Of a stretch of 33,427 bases of DNA, positions 1-8,657 are shown piece by piece. The translations under genes and the position numbers were made by a program. A model generated the notes under the pieces. That model was not told where the DNA came from. It made no database searches and was given only the letters and a program-made list of their open reading frames with translations. Source of the stretch: Candidatus Bipolaricaulota bacterium (GTDB lineage Bacteria > Bipolaricaulota > Bipolaricaulia > UBA7950 > UBA9294); NCBI GenBank assembly GCA_026390315.1, contig JAPLGE010000057.1:1-33427 (forward strand), in the 5' to 3' direction. Within the stretch, counting starts at the first letter, position 1; each line of letters starts with the position of its first letter.

Positions 1-3000
1 CGTTGGGCGCACCGCCACGTCCTCGTCGCGAGCACGATCAACCTGACCCTGAAGAGCGACGGGAGGGAGACGCTCGTCTGGGCTACAGATCTGGAGAGCG
101 GCGCGCCCGTCTCCTTCCTTCCCTTGGGCGGCTACGACGGAGACGGGAGCCGGATCGCCACGGCGACCACGGACGGAAACGGCCTCGCTCGCTTCCCTTC
201 CAGCGATCGCGCGCGCCCTGTCGCCGTCGCCGGCGAAGGCCCCTTCACGCTCGGGAGTCCGTTCTGGACGGACGGGATCTCTCCGTGGGAGTTCGGCTTT
301 GACGCGGGGTACCTCGAAGACGCAAGGGCGCACATCGACACGGATCGGCCGATCTACCGGCCCGGGCAGACCGTCCACTTCCGCGGCGTCGTCCGCCTCG
401 AGGACGACGCGCGCTACCGGCTCCCCGGCGCGGGGACGGTCGAGGTCAAGGTGTACGACGCCGCGTGGGAGCTCGTCTTCGACGCCCCTCTTCCACTCGA
501 CTCCTTCGGGACGTTCAGCGGCGACGTGACGCTCGCCGCGGGAGCCGCGCTGGGGGAGTACCGCGTCCAGGCGACGCTTGGCGACGCGACCTTCTCGGGC
601 TCCTTCCAGGTCGCGGCCTACCGCCCGCCGGAGTTCGAGGTGACCGTCGCGCCGGAGAAGGACGAGATCGCTCGCGGCGAAGAGACGGGCGCCGCGGTCC
701 AGGTGCGCTACTTCTTCGGCGGCCCGGTGAAAGACGCTCCGGTTGAGTGGAACGTCCTCTCTGGGGAGTACCGCTTCCAGCCGCCGCAGTTCGACCGCTA
801 CCGCTTCACCGACGAGGACGACCCGTGGGTCTGCTTCGACTGCTGGTGGCGGCGTCCCGAGCCGCCGCTCGTGATCCTGAGCGGGTCGGGGATGACGGAA
901 GCCGATGGGGCGCTCCTCGTCGAGATTCCAGCCGAAGCGACCGCCGGCCCCTCGGCCGTGCAGACCCAAGGGAGCCGCATCCTGACCGTGGAGGCGACGG
1001 TCCGCGGCGCCGACGGCCAAACCCTCTCCGGCCGGGGCACCGTTGTCCTCCACCGCGGCGACTTCTACGTCGGCCTTTCGCCCAGGGAGTCGGTGGGACG
1101 CGCCGGCGATGAGATGAGGGTCGATCTGGTGGCCGTGGACTGGGAAGGGAGACGCCTCCCGGAGCGATCTCTCGAGTACCTCCTCTACCGCCGCGACTGG
1201 ACGAACACGTTCGTCAAGGACGAGGCGGGAGGCGGCCGCTGGGAGTGGACGACGAACGACGTGGAAGTGACTCGTGGGACGCTCTCCACGGACGCGGCGG
1301 GGGAGGGCGTCCTGACCTTCATCCCGCCGGAAGGGGGATCCTATAAGGCCGTCGTGCGCGCCAACGACGCGGGCGGCCGCCGGGTCCAGTCGAGTGTCTT
1401 CGTCTGGGCGAGCGGCAAGGAGTACGTGTCGTGGCGGCGGACGAACGACGACCGGATCGCGCTCGTCTCCGACAAGCCGACTTACGTGCCAGGCGAGACG
1501 GCGAAGATCCTGATCCCGAGCCCCTTCTCTGGAGAGACCTGGGCTCTGGTCACCGTGGAGCGGGGGAGCGTCCTCTGCCACGAGGTCATCCTTCTCGAGT
1601 CGAACAGCACGGTGTACGAGCTTCCGATCACCGCGGACTACGTGCCGAACGTCTACGTCGGGGTCGTGCTCGTCGAGGGGCGCGCCAGGGCGCAAGCCGC
1701 CGCGGCGGGGGCTCCCGCGGCCGCCTCGCACAAGGTGGGCTACGTCGGCCTGACGGTCGAGCCAGTCCCGCAGAGGCTTCACGTCACCGCGGCCCCCTCG
1801 GCCGTGCAGGCTCTCCCGGGTTCCCAGGTGTCTTTCGACCTCTCTGTGACCGACTCGAGAGGGGACCCGGTCGAGGCGTCCCTCGCGGTCGACCTCGTGG
1901 ACAAGTCGATCCTGACCCTGCGGCCTCGGGTTCCGGAGGCGATCGTGGAGGCCTTCTACGGTCTCCGGGGGCTCGGGGTGACGACCTCGAGCGGCCTGGC
2001 CGTGTCGATCGACCGGCTCCTTCTCGAGCAGTTGCGGCAGGCGGCTACGTTGCGCGACGCCGAAGCGCCTCCGTACGGAACGGGAGAACTGCAGCCTGCT
2101 CGGCTCCTTGCAGCGGCGCCGGAGGGCGGAGCCGAAGGGATGACGGCGGACAGGGTCGCCAAGAGCGCCGCGAGCCAGCTCCCCGCAGGCATCGCGCTCC
2201 GGGAGGAGTTCGCGGACACGGCGTACTGGAACGCTCAAGTCGTGACCGGGCTAGACGGAAAGGCGCGCGTCCAGATCGACCTCCCGGACAACCTCACGAC
2301 CTGGGTCTTCCGCGCGGTCGGGACGAGCCGCGCCACGCAGGTCGGCGAGGCGACGGACGAGCTCTTGGTGACGAAGCCTCTCCTCGTCCGCCCGGTTACG
2401 CCGCGCTTCTTCGTCGTCGGGGATCGGGTGGAGCTTGCGGCCCTCGTGAACAACAACACGGCTGGAGAGCTCGTCGCTGGGGTGACGCTTGGCTCGGTCG
2501 GCCTGGCTCTGGGAAGCGGAGTCACCCAGACCGTGAGCGTCCCGGCCGCGGGCGAGGCGAAGGTGACGTGGTGGGCGACGGTCGAGGACGTACCGCAGGT
2601 CGACCTCGCGGTGAGCGCGGTCGCGGGCGACTACAGCGATGCCGCGCGGCCGCGCCTGACGACGGGACCCGAAGGGACTCTGCGCGTCTTCCGCTACACG
2701 GCTCCCGAGATCGTGGGGACCGCCGGCGAGCTCGTCGGAGAAGGGACGCGGACCGAGATCGTCGCGCTTCCGCCGCGCTACGACGACCGACGGGGAGAGC
2801 TCGCTGTGGAGCTCGATCCGTCCCTTGCGGCTGGGATGCGCGAAGGGCTCACGTATCTCGAGCACTTCGAGTACGAGTGCACTGAGCAGGTCGTCAGCCG
2901 CTTCCTCCCGAACGTTCTTACCTACCGGGCGCTCGTCGGCCTGGGGATACAGGACGCCACGCTCGAGGCGAAGCTCCCGGGTCTCGTCGAGGAAGGACTC

Positions 3001-4380
3001 TCCAAGCTCTACGTAGAGCAGCACGAGGACGGGGGGTGGGGCTGGTGGTGGGACGACTCGTCGAGTCCGTACCTCACCGCGTACGTTGTCTTTGCCTTGA
3101 CGAAGACGCGCGAGGCGGGGTTTGAGGTGCACGACGGAGCGGTCGAGCGGGGCCTCGATTTCCTCGAGGGAGAGCTCGTCTCGGCGCGCGAACTCGACTC
3201 GACGGGCGCGGCGAACCGGCAGGCGTGGGTGCTGTACGTCCTGGCCGAGGCGGGGCGGACGAAGGCGGCGAGCGAGTGGACGGCCGACCTCTTCGCGTCC
3301 CGCGGGAAACTCGCTCACTACGCTCGGGCCTACTTCGCGCTCGCGTTGTCGCTCGTTGGCCCACAGGACGGCCGTGTGGCGACGCTTCTCTCCGACGTCG
3401 AGAACGCGGCGATCCTCTCCGCGACCGGAGCGCACTGGGAGGAGAAGAACTACGACTTCTGGGCGATGAACACGGACACCCGCTCGACGGCGGTCATCCT
3501 CGAAGCCCTTGCCCGACTCGACCCACAGAACCCGCTCATCCCGAACGTCGTGCGCTGGCTGATGGTGGCGCGTCGGGAGGGGATCTGGGAGACGACGCAG
3601 GAGACCGCCTGGGCGCTCATCGCCCTGACGGACTGGATGATTCTGACGGGCGAGCTCAACGGGCGGTACGACTACGGGGTGACTCTTAACGGCGCCCTCC
3701 TCTCCTCGGGAAACGTTACGCCGGAGACGGTCGGGGACCCGATCCGTCTCTCTGTGGACGTGGCGCGGCTCCTGAAGGGGGTCGGCAACCGGCTGACGAT
3801 CGACCGGGGGCCGGGGGAGGGGAGGCTCTACTACACGTCTCGCCTCAAGGTCTACCTACCGGTCGAGGACCTCAAGCCGCTCGACCGGGGGATCAGCGTG
3901 AGCCGCCAGTACGTGCCTGCCGGGCGCGCTCCCGGCGAGGCGGGGGTGGAGATCGATCGGGCGGCCGTCGGTGAGAGCGTCCAGGTGCGCCTCACGATCG
4001 TCGCGTCGCGCGACCTCTACTATGTCGTCGTCGAGGATCCGCTTCCCGCGGGGGCCGAGGCGATCGACCCCTCACTTGCGACGACGAGCCGCCTCGAGAA
4101 GGAGCCGGGCCTGTTTCGTGACACGGACGGCGGCGGGGCTCCGTGGCGGTGGCTCGACTGGTGGTGGTGGCGCTGGTACAGCCGGAGCGAGCTCCGGGAT
4201 GAGAAGGTGGTTCTCTTCGCGGACTACCTCCCCGCCGGGACCTACACGTACCAGTACGCCTTCCGCGCGACCCAGGCGGGCGAGTACCGCGTGATCCCGA
4301 CGAGCGCCCAGGAGTTCTACTTCCCGGAGGTCTTCGGCCGCGCGGCGGGGCGCCTGTTCACCGTGACGGAGGGGAAGTAG
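1..4380 (+). CDS. Alpha-2-macroglobulin family protein, 5'-truncated by the window edge
   Basis: Frame 1 is open from the first base, and residues encoded before the TTG at 124 already read like a macroglobulin (MG) domain (VWATDLESGAPV), so the gene enters from upstream and the ORF-track start is not real. About 1459 residues are visible. In order they are several MG domains, a poorly conserved bait-like stretch around residues 690-730, the conserved segment before the thioester domain (TAYWNAQVVTGLDGKA), the thioester motif YECTEQ with its Cys at 2878-2880, the terpenoid-cyclase-like helical domain (GWGWWWDD), and a C-terminal receptor-like domain. Bacterial family members are periplasmic or lipid-anchored protease traps that bind attacking proteases covalently. 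The N-terminus with its signal peptide lies outside the window. No pbpC neighbour is visible downstream. A very Trp-rich patch (WRWLDWWWWRWY) lies near the C-terminus. Family assignment is firm; the role in this cell is inferred. Confidence 0.93.
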   Translation, partial: RWAHRHVLVASTINLTLKSDGRETLVWATDLESGAPVSFLPLGGYDGDGSRIATATTDGNGLARFPSSDRARPVAVAGEGPFTLGSPFWTDGISPWEFGFDAGYLEDARAHIDTDRPIYRPGQTVHFRGVVRLEDDARYRLPGAGTVEVKVYDAAWELVFDAPLPLDSFGTFSGDVTLAAGAALGEYRVQATLGDATFSGSFQVAAYRPPEFEVTVAPEKDEIARGEETGAAVQVRYFFGGPVKDAPVEWNVLSGEYRFQPPQFDRYRFTDEDDPWVCFDCWWRRPEPPLVILSGSGMTEADGALLVEIPAEATAGPSAVQTQGSRILTVEATVRGADGQTLSGRGTVVLHRGDFYVGLSPRESVGRAGDEMRVDLVAVDWEGRRLPERSLEYLLYRRDWTNTFVKDEAGGGRWEWTTNDVEVTRGTLSTDAAGEGVLTFIPPEGGSYKAVVRANDAGGRRVQSSVFVWASGKEYVSWRRTNDDRIALVSDKPTYVPGETAKILIPSPFSGETWALVTVERGSVLCHEVILLESNSTVYELPITADYVPNVYVGVVLVEGRARAQAAAAGAPAAASHKVGYVGLTVEPVPQRLHVTAAPSAVQALPGSQVSFDLSVTDSRGDPVEASLAVDLVDKSILTLRPRVPEAIVEAFYGLRGLGVTTSSGLAVSIDRLLLEQLRQAATLRDAEAPPYGTGELQPARLLAAAPEGGAEGMTADRVAKSAASQLPAGIALREEFADTAYWNAQVVTGLDGKARVQIDLPDNLTTWVFRAVGTSRATQVGEATDELLVTKPLLVRPVTPRFFVVGDRVELAALVNNNTAGELVAGVTLGSVGLALGSGVTQTVSVPAAGEAKVTWWATVEDVPQVDLAVSAVAGDYSDAARPRLTTGPEGTLRVFRYTAPEIVGTAGELVGEGTRTEIVALPPRYDDRRGELAVELDPSLAAGMREGLTYLEHFEYECTEQVVSRFLPNVLTYRALVGLGIQDATLEAKLPGLVEEGLSKLYVEQHEDGGWGWWWDDSSSPYLTAYVVFALTKTREAGFEVHDGAVERGLDFLEGELVSARELDSTGAANRQAWVLYVLAEAGRTKAASEWTADLFASRGKLAHYARAYFALALSLVGPQDGRVATLLSDVENAAILSATGAHWEEKNYDFWAMNTDTRSTAVILEALARLDPQNPLIPNVVRWLMVARREGIWETTQETAWALIALTDWMILTGELNGRYDYGVTLNGALLSSGNVTPETVGDPIRLSVDVARLLKGVGNRLTIDRGPGEGRLYYTSRLKVYLPVEDLKPLDRGISVSRQYVPAGRAPGEAGVEIDRAAVGESVQVRLTIVASRDLYYVVVEDPLPAGAEAIDPSLATTSRLEKEPGLFRDTDGGGAPWRWLDWWWWRWYSRSELRDEKVVLFADYLPAGTYTYQYAFRATQAGEYRVIPTSAQEFYFPEVFGRAAGRLFTVTEGK

Positions 4381-4423
4381 CGACCGGGAAGAGGGTCGCC
4401 ATGGATTCGCCACTTCGACTGAC

Positions 4424-4459
4424 GCCGGCCGATCCGATCGGCGGGGTTCTGCGGCCGGC
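4424..4459. terminator. Inverted repeats between convergent genes, possible weak terminator
   Basis: GCCGGCCG (4424-4431) and CGGCCGGC (4452-4459) form a perfect 8-bp inverted repeat. A second, competing hairpin (GCCGAT-CCG-ATCGGC) sits within it. The segment lies between the convergent ends of the macroglobulin gene and the ACT gene, where a bidirectional terminator would be expected. There is no T-tract on either side, so classical intrinsic termination is doubtful. Confidence 0.35.
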
Positions 4460-4863
4460 TAGCGCTCGCGGAGCATCTGAACGGCTTTCCCGTTGTTGGA
4501 AGAGGTGAAGATGACCAGGGCTCTCGCCGCGCCCTCGGCGACCGTGGCGTAGAGATCGTCGATGGTGATCTCCTTTCGCGCGAGGGCCTCCGTCACCCGG
4601 CACAGGAACCCGGGTCGGTTGGGGAGCTCGAGGACGATCACCTCTCGCTCCTCGACCGGGTAGCCGGCCTCTCGCAGGGCGTCGCGGGCGTAGAGCTGGG
4701 CGTCGGTCAAGAGATGCAGCGCCGCCGTCTCTCCTTCGACCCGCACGGTCACGGTGAGGAGGTTCATCCCCATGTCCGCGAGGAGTCGCGCCATGTCGGC
4801 GAGGAGTCCAATCCGATTCTCGACTCGAACGACGAGCTCCTGCCGAATCTGGGCGTCCAACAA
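4459..4863 (-). CDS. Tandem ACT-domain protein
   Basis: This is a small cytoplasmic protein made of two ACT domains. The first covers about residues 6-60 (LVVRVENRIGLLADMARLL) and the second about residues 72-130 (VIVLELPNRPGFLCRVTEAL). ACT domains bind amino acids or other small ligands and usually regulate enzymes or transcription; no catalytic or DNA-binding domain is attached, so the ligand and target are unknown. The ORF track starts at 5007, but the TTG at 4861-4863 is preferred. It is preceded at 8 bases by GGGAGG, a good promoter lies only about 30 bases upstream, inside the longer ORF, and the extra N-terminal residues look like random GC-rich translation. The result is 134 residues, which fits a two-ACT protein. 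It is a single-gene transcript, divergent from the gene at 5074 and convergent with the macroglobulin gene. Confidence 0.85.
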   Translation of the reverse strand: MLDAQIRQELVVRVENRIGLLADMARLLADMGMNLLTVTVRVEGETAALHLLTDAQLYARDALREAGYPVEEREVIVLELPNRPGFLCRVTEALARKEITIDDLYATVAEGAARALVIFTSSNNGKAVQMLRER

Positions 4864-4896
4864 CGCACTCGCCTCCCTTGTGGCCCGAACTCCCCC

Positions 4897-4925
4897 ACTA
4901 TACACGGTTCCTGGGGCCCTGTCGC
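4897..4925 (-). promoter_or_regulatory. Promoter of the tandem ACT gene
   Basis: On the minus strand the sequence reads GCGACA, a 17-base spacer, then TATAGT (-10 at 4897-4902, -35 at 4920-4925). The -10 matches 5 of 6 and the -35 matches 4 of 6 consensus bases. Transcription would begin near 4890, giving a leader of about 27 bases that contains the GGGAGG ribosome site. This supports the TTG start at 4863. Confidence 0.6.
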
Positions 4926-5073
4926 GGGGAACGCTTGCGCGCTCTTGGGAACGAGGCGCGGAGGGTCTCGACTCGCGGCTGACTCCGGTCACTCCGAGGC
5001 GCGACAAAGGTCTCCCGAGCTTCCTTTTTCAGTCCGTTCCGGGACTGGAGGCCTCGGCTAACCTCGGTGCGTG

Positions 5074-7983
5074 ATGCGCGAGAGTCCTCGCCGGCTGGAG
5101 GGTGCCCTTCTCGTGGGGGCGCTCGTGGTCGCCTTTGGCCTTCACGCTTTCGGCGCGGCGCGGGTAAGCGTCCTCTCCCCGATCCGCGAGGCTGGCCCGG
5201 GCGAGTTCGTCACGCACGTCTTCTCGGTCCTGAACGAAGGAGGGGCAGCGGCGACCTTCCGCCTTGAGCTCGAGGTGCCGCCGCGATGGGGCCTCCTTGG
5301 CGTCCCGCCGGAACTTGCGCTCGCGACGGGTGAGGAGGGCACGCTGTTCGTGACCGTGACCGTCCCGCCTGGCGCAACGGCGGGGGAGTACCAGATCGTC
5401 CTGTACGTCGTTTCGGCGGCCGACCCGGAGGACCGCGCCTCGGCGAGCGCCCTCATCTCCGTGCGGGCTGAGAACGCTGTTTCGGTCATCATTTCGGCAG
5501 GGCAGAGCGTGGTCCCGGGAGGCGAGGCTCGCTACGACGTCACGCTCGTGAACCGGGGAAACGTCCAGGACGTCTTCCGAGTGGAAGCGATCTCGGGAAG
5601 CGGCTTCCGAGTCGCCCTCTCCCGCGACCTGGTCAGCCTCGCCCCGCAGGAGCGGGGGACGGTCGAGGTTCGAGTCCAGGTCCCCGGCGACGCGGCTCCC
5701 GGTCGCGACATCCTCACCGTTCGCGCCACCTCCACCGTGTACTCAGCCGTGAAAGAGGAGGCGGTCGTGTTCAGCACGACTCTCCCCCCTCCGCCGCAAG
5801 TCGTGGGGGGGACCCTCTTCGAGGAGCTTCCCGTTCGCCTTGAGCTCTCGGCCCGCGAGAACCTCCTCACCGGAAGCGTCCTGAGCGACCTTGTCTTCTC
5901 CCTGGCCGGCGCGGTCGGGGGCGGCTACCTCTCCGCGTTCGCTCGCGCCTCTCCCCTTTTCGGCCCCAGTTCCCTGGAAGTCGATTCCTTTCTCGTCTAC
6001 TACCGGAAGACTCCGACGACCTACACGATCGGAGACGTCTTCCAGAGGTTCACGGACCTGCTGGGCGTCTCCTGTCGCGGAGGAAGCGTGCTCGTTGACG
6101 AAGAACGCTACGACGTGAGGTTCGTCGCTGGCGGCAGGGACGGCGAGACGCGGGTCGGAGGGTACCTTGCTCTCGGACCGGAAGAGGCGAATCTGGGGAT
6201 CGCCCACACCGACCGGCGGGAGGGCGCTGACCAGAAGACGGTCTGGAGCCTCACGGCCGCCTGCGAGCCACTAGAGGACGTCCGGCTTCGCCTCGAAGGA
6301 GCCCTCGGGATCAACGGGGGCCTCACCAGCCACGCCTTCTTCTTCAACACGACCGTCGACACCTCCGGGTACTTCTTGAGCGGCGAGGCCTTCTCCGTGG
6401 GGACGTACTTTCCGGAGCTCCGCGCGGACGAGGCGGGGATCGCCCTGTCGCAGCGCCTGCGCCTCCAGGGGCTCTCCCTCGCCGCGTCCCTGGCACACCG
6501 CTGGGACAACGTGATCGGCGACCCGCGCTCCCCGACCACCACGAGCGACGAACTGGGGCTGAACGTGTTGCTCGTCCCGGGAGAGCCATGGCCGACAATC
6601 GCAGGGACGGTGGAGTTCTCCTGGGATCGGAGCGGAGCGCCCGCGCCGTCGAGCGACCTGGAGCGGCTTCTCTCGATCACGCTGGGCCGAAGTGAAGGGG
6701 CCTTCCCCTATGCGTTCTCAGGTCGGTGGAAAAACCAGGTCGATGCGCTCCTCGGGACGCACCTGCGGACCCTCTCGTTCAGCGAAGGCGCCGGGCTTTC
6801 GCTCGAGGGGTTCTACCTCTTCCTCAGGCTGACCCAGGAGGAGGTCGTCGACGCGGGGACCGGAGCCCTCCTCTCCGGGGGCACGGACGTCTCCCTCACC
6901 GTTCGCCCGAAGGGGGCGCTTCATTCGGCAAGCCTCACTTGGATGAACGAACAGGACGTCTCCAGGCTCTCCCTGGACCTCGACGTCCACATTCTGGAGG
7001 GGTTCCACGTTGTCTTCAGCGGCGCCTTGGGCTTTGACCGGACGGACGCCGCGGCCGCCACGTTTGAGTGCGGGGTCGCATTCAACCTCGCGTTCGACCT
7101 CCCCGTTCCATTCCTTGTGACGAAAGGACGGGTGGAAGGGCGGGTCTTCCTCGACCGGGACGGCGACGGCCGCTGGAGCCCGGCGGATCAAGGAGTGGGG
7201 AAGGCCGTCGTGTCGGCGGGGCAGAGCAGGGTGTCTACGGACGAGACGGGCCAGTTCCGCTTCCCGCCGTTCGGGCCTGGCTCGTACGTCTTCTCCGTGA
7301 GCGACCTTCCCTCGGCCGCGGCGCCGCCGCGAGCGCCGCAGGTCGAACTTCGCGCTGGGAAGACCGTCTGGATTGACATTCCCCTTTCGCCGGTGGTCGT
7401 CGTCTCCGGCGTCCTGTTCAACGACGTGGACCGGAGCGGGACCTTCTCCGCGGGGGAGGGTGGGTTCGCTCAGGTTCGGGTCCTCCTTCGGGGAGCGGGC
7501 GGGGCCGCGATCGGCGAGGCGCATACCGACGGGAACGGCCGGTTCGAGTTTCGTCAGGTTCGTCCCGGGACGTACACCGTGGTGGTCGATCGCACGACCC
7601 TGCCGGAGCGGTTCGTCTTTACCACGCCCGAGTCGGCGTCCGTAACGATCGGGGCGGGCGCCCCGACGGAGGTCCTCCTGGGGGGGACGATCAGGCCGAA
7701 GGCGGTCGTGATCACGTTCCAGCCCCCGACAGCAGACTTCGCGTACACACCGGCGCATCCCAAAGCAGGGAGCCCGGTTCACTTTGACGCCTCCGCGTCC
7801 TTCGACTTCGACGGCGAGATCGTCCTCTACGAGTGGGACTTCAACGGCGACGGAGCGCGGGACGCGGTCGGGCCGACGGTGGACCACGGCTTCCCCTCGG
7901 CGGGATCGTATGACGTGACCCTGACCGTGACCGACGACTCCGGGAGCTCGGACTCCATCACGATCACCGTGACCGTGGACTAG
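5074..7983 (+). CDS. Secreted mosaic protein: NEW3-like, barrel-like, SdrD_B-like and PKD domains
   Basis: The protein has about 969 residues and starts with a signal peptide (roughly residues 1-30: basic RR, hydrophobic core, AFGAA). Two Ig-like repeats of the NEW3 type follow at about 30-130 and 135-235. Residues 245-680 are strand-rich with alternating hydrophobicity and aromatic residues, resembling an outer-membrane beta-barrel. Then come two SdrD_B or carboxypeptidase-regulatory-like domains at about 685-760 and 774-860, with Asp-rich loops (FLDRDGDGRWSP, FNDVDRSGTF). A C-terminal PKD domain occupies about 884-969 (ASFDFDGEIVLYEWDFNGDG). I see no LPXTG, lipobox or type IX sorting signal. 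The likely role is surface adhesion or envelope structure, by inference only. The ORF track uses GTG 5071; ATG 5074 follows immediately and neither has a clear ribosome site. A TAACCT at 5059-5064 could be the -10 of a leaderless message. Confidence 0.75.
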   Translation: MRESPRRLEGALLVGALVVAFGLHAFGAARVSVLSPIREAGPGEFVTHVFSVLNEGGAAATFRLELEVPPRWGLLGVPPELALATGEEGTLFVTVTVPPGATAGEYQIVLYVVSAADPEDRASASALISVRAENAVSVIISAGQSVVPGGEARYDVTLVNRGNVQDVFRVEAISGSGFRVALSRDLVSLAPQERGTVEVRVQVPGDAAPGRDILTVRATSTVYSAVKEEAVVFSTTLPPPPQVVGGTLFEELPVRLELSARENLLTGSVLSDLVFSLAGAVGGGYLSAFARASPLFGPSSLEVDSFLVYYRKTPTTYTIGDVFQRFTDLLGVSCRGGSVLVDEERYDVRFVAGGRDGETRVGGYLALGPEEANLGIAHTDRREGADQKTVWSLTAACEPLEDVRLRLEGALGINGGLTSHAFFFNTTVDTSGYFLSGEAFSVGTYFPELRADEAGIALSQRLRLQGLSLAASLAHRWDNVIGDPRSPTTTSDELGLNVLLVPGEPWPTIAGTVEFSWDRSGAPAPSSDLERLLSITLGRSEGAFPYAFSGRWKNQVDALLGTHLRTLSFSEGAGLSLEGFYLFLRLTQEEVVDAGTGALLSGGTDVSLTVRPKGALHSASLTWMNEQDVSRLSLDLDVHILEGFHVVFSGALGFDRTDAAAATFECGVAFNLAFDLPVPFLVTKGRVEGRVFLDRDGDGRWSPADQGVGKAVVSAGQSRVSTDETGQFRFPPFGPGSYVFSVSDLPSAAAPPRAPQVELRAGKTVWIDIPLSPVVVVSGVLFNDVDRSGTFSAGEGGFAQVRVLLRGAGGAAIGEAHTDGNGRFEFRQVRPGTYTVVVDRTTLPERFVFTTPESASVTIGAGAPTEVLLGGTIRPKAVVITFQPPTADFAYTPAHPKAGSPVHFDASASFDFDGEIVLYEWDFNGDGARDAVGPTVDHGFPSAGSYDVTLTVTDDSGSSDSITITVTVD

Positions 7984-8044
7984 CCCGTCGGTGCGCGTGA
8001 CGGGTCTCCTCCTCGTCGTCCGGCCGTCGGGCGGCGGGACGACG
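7984..8044 (+). terminator. Two hairpins after the mosaic protein gene, possible terminator region
   Basis: Immediately after the stop codon CCCGTC (7984-7989) pairs with GACGGG (7999-8004), followed by a pyrimidine stretch (TCTCCTCCTC). A second inverted repeat, CGTCGTCC (8014-8021) with GGACGACG (8037-8044), lies just before the -35 box of the mbh promoter. There is no real T-run, so intrinsic termination is possible but unproven. The second hairpin could also act on the mbh promoter. Confidence 0.35.
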
Positions 8045-8051
8045 GTCCGCC

Positions 8052-8081
8052 TTGACACGAAACGGACTTCCTCGCTAACAT
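8052..8081 (+). promoter_or_regulatory. Promoter of the mbh hydrogenase operon
   Basis: A perfect TTGACA (8052-8057) is followed after 18 bases by TAACAT (8076-8081). The predicted start of transcription near 8088 gives a leader of about 45 bases ending in the strong ribosome site AGAGGGGGG. It is the only convincing promoter upstream of the 14-gene cluster, so the whole cluster is probably one transcript. Confidence 0.7.
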
Positions 8082-8132
8082 GGGCGGGCCTCTCGGGGCG
8101 GCGAGGGGTCCGGCGACAAGAGGGGGGATGTG

Positions 8133-8657
8133 ATGCTCGCTTTCTCGATGACCTCGGTCATCGCCTTTGCCATGTACCTTGTCTTGACCCTCTTCTCCGG
8201 GAACGTGGGCCTGTGGAGCGTGGAAGAGCTCATCGCAGGAGCCGTTCTCGCCCTGGTCGCAGGCTGGGTCAGCCGCCGCGTCCTAGTTGGGGAACACGAA
8301 CGCGGGACGCCGTCGCCTTGGAGGATGCTCAACCCGCTTCGGCTCCTCCTTTTTTCCGCCTACTTCGTCGGGCCGTTCTTCGTCGCCCTGGCGAGAGCAA
8401 ACGTTGACGTCGCGTACCGCATCGTCACGGGGAGAATCCGGCCGGGGATCGTGAAGTTCCAGAGCGGCTTGAAGACCGACTTAGGAAGGACGCTCCTCGC
8501 CAACTCGATCACCCTCACTCCGGGGACGCTCTCCGTGGACGTGGACGACGAGACGGGCGACTTCTACGTCCACTGGATCAACGTGACGGACCCCGAGGCC
8601 TCGGCCGAGGCCATCTGCGGATCGTTCCCCGCGTGGGCGCGGAGGATCGCCGAATGA
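8133..8657 (+). CDS. mbhA: Membrane-bound hydrogenase subunit MbhA (MnhE/MrpE family)
   Basis: This 174-residue membrane protein is of the Na+/H+ antiporter subunit E family. It has hydrophobic segments at the N-terminus (residues about 5-50) and around 70-90, then the family's soluble C-terminal part with ANSITLTPGTLSVDVDD, a hallmark of MnhE. In Mrp antiporters and in the archaeal membrane-bound hydrogenase it helps form the sodium-translocating arm. ATG 8133 is preferred to GTG 8130 because the AGAGGGGGG ribosome site ends at 8127, too close for the GTG. It is the first gene of the operon and overlaps mbhB by ATGA. Family assignment is firm; the Mbh naming rests on the order of the genes that follow. 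Confidence 0.92.
   Translation: MLAFSMTSVIAFAMYLVLTLFSGNVGLWSVEELIAGAVLALVAGWVSRRVLVGEHERGTPSPWRMLNPLRLLLFSAYFVGPFFVALARANVDVAYRIVTGRIRPGIVKFQSGLKTDLGRTLLANSITLTPGTLSVDVDDETGDFYVHWINVTDPEASAEAICGSFPAWARRIAE

Noticed and set aside
6718-8058. 446-residue minus-strand ORF under the mosaic protein gene
   Set aside because: Arg/Pro/Gly-rich composition without motifs, and it crosses the mbh promoter; the plus-strand reading has clear PKD and Ig-like domains.
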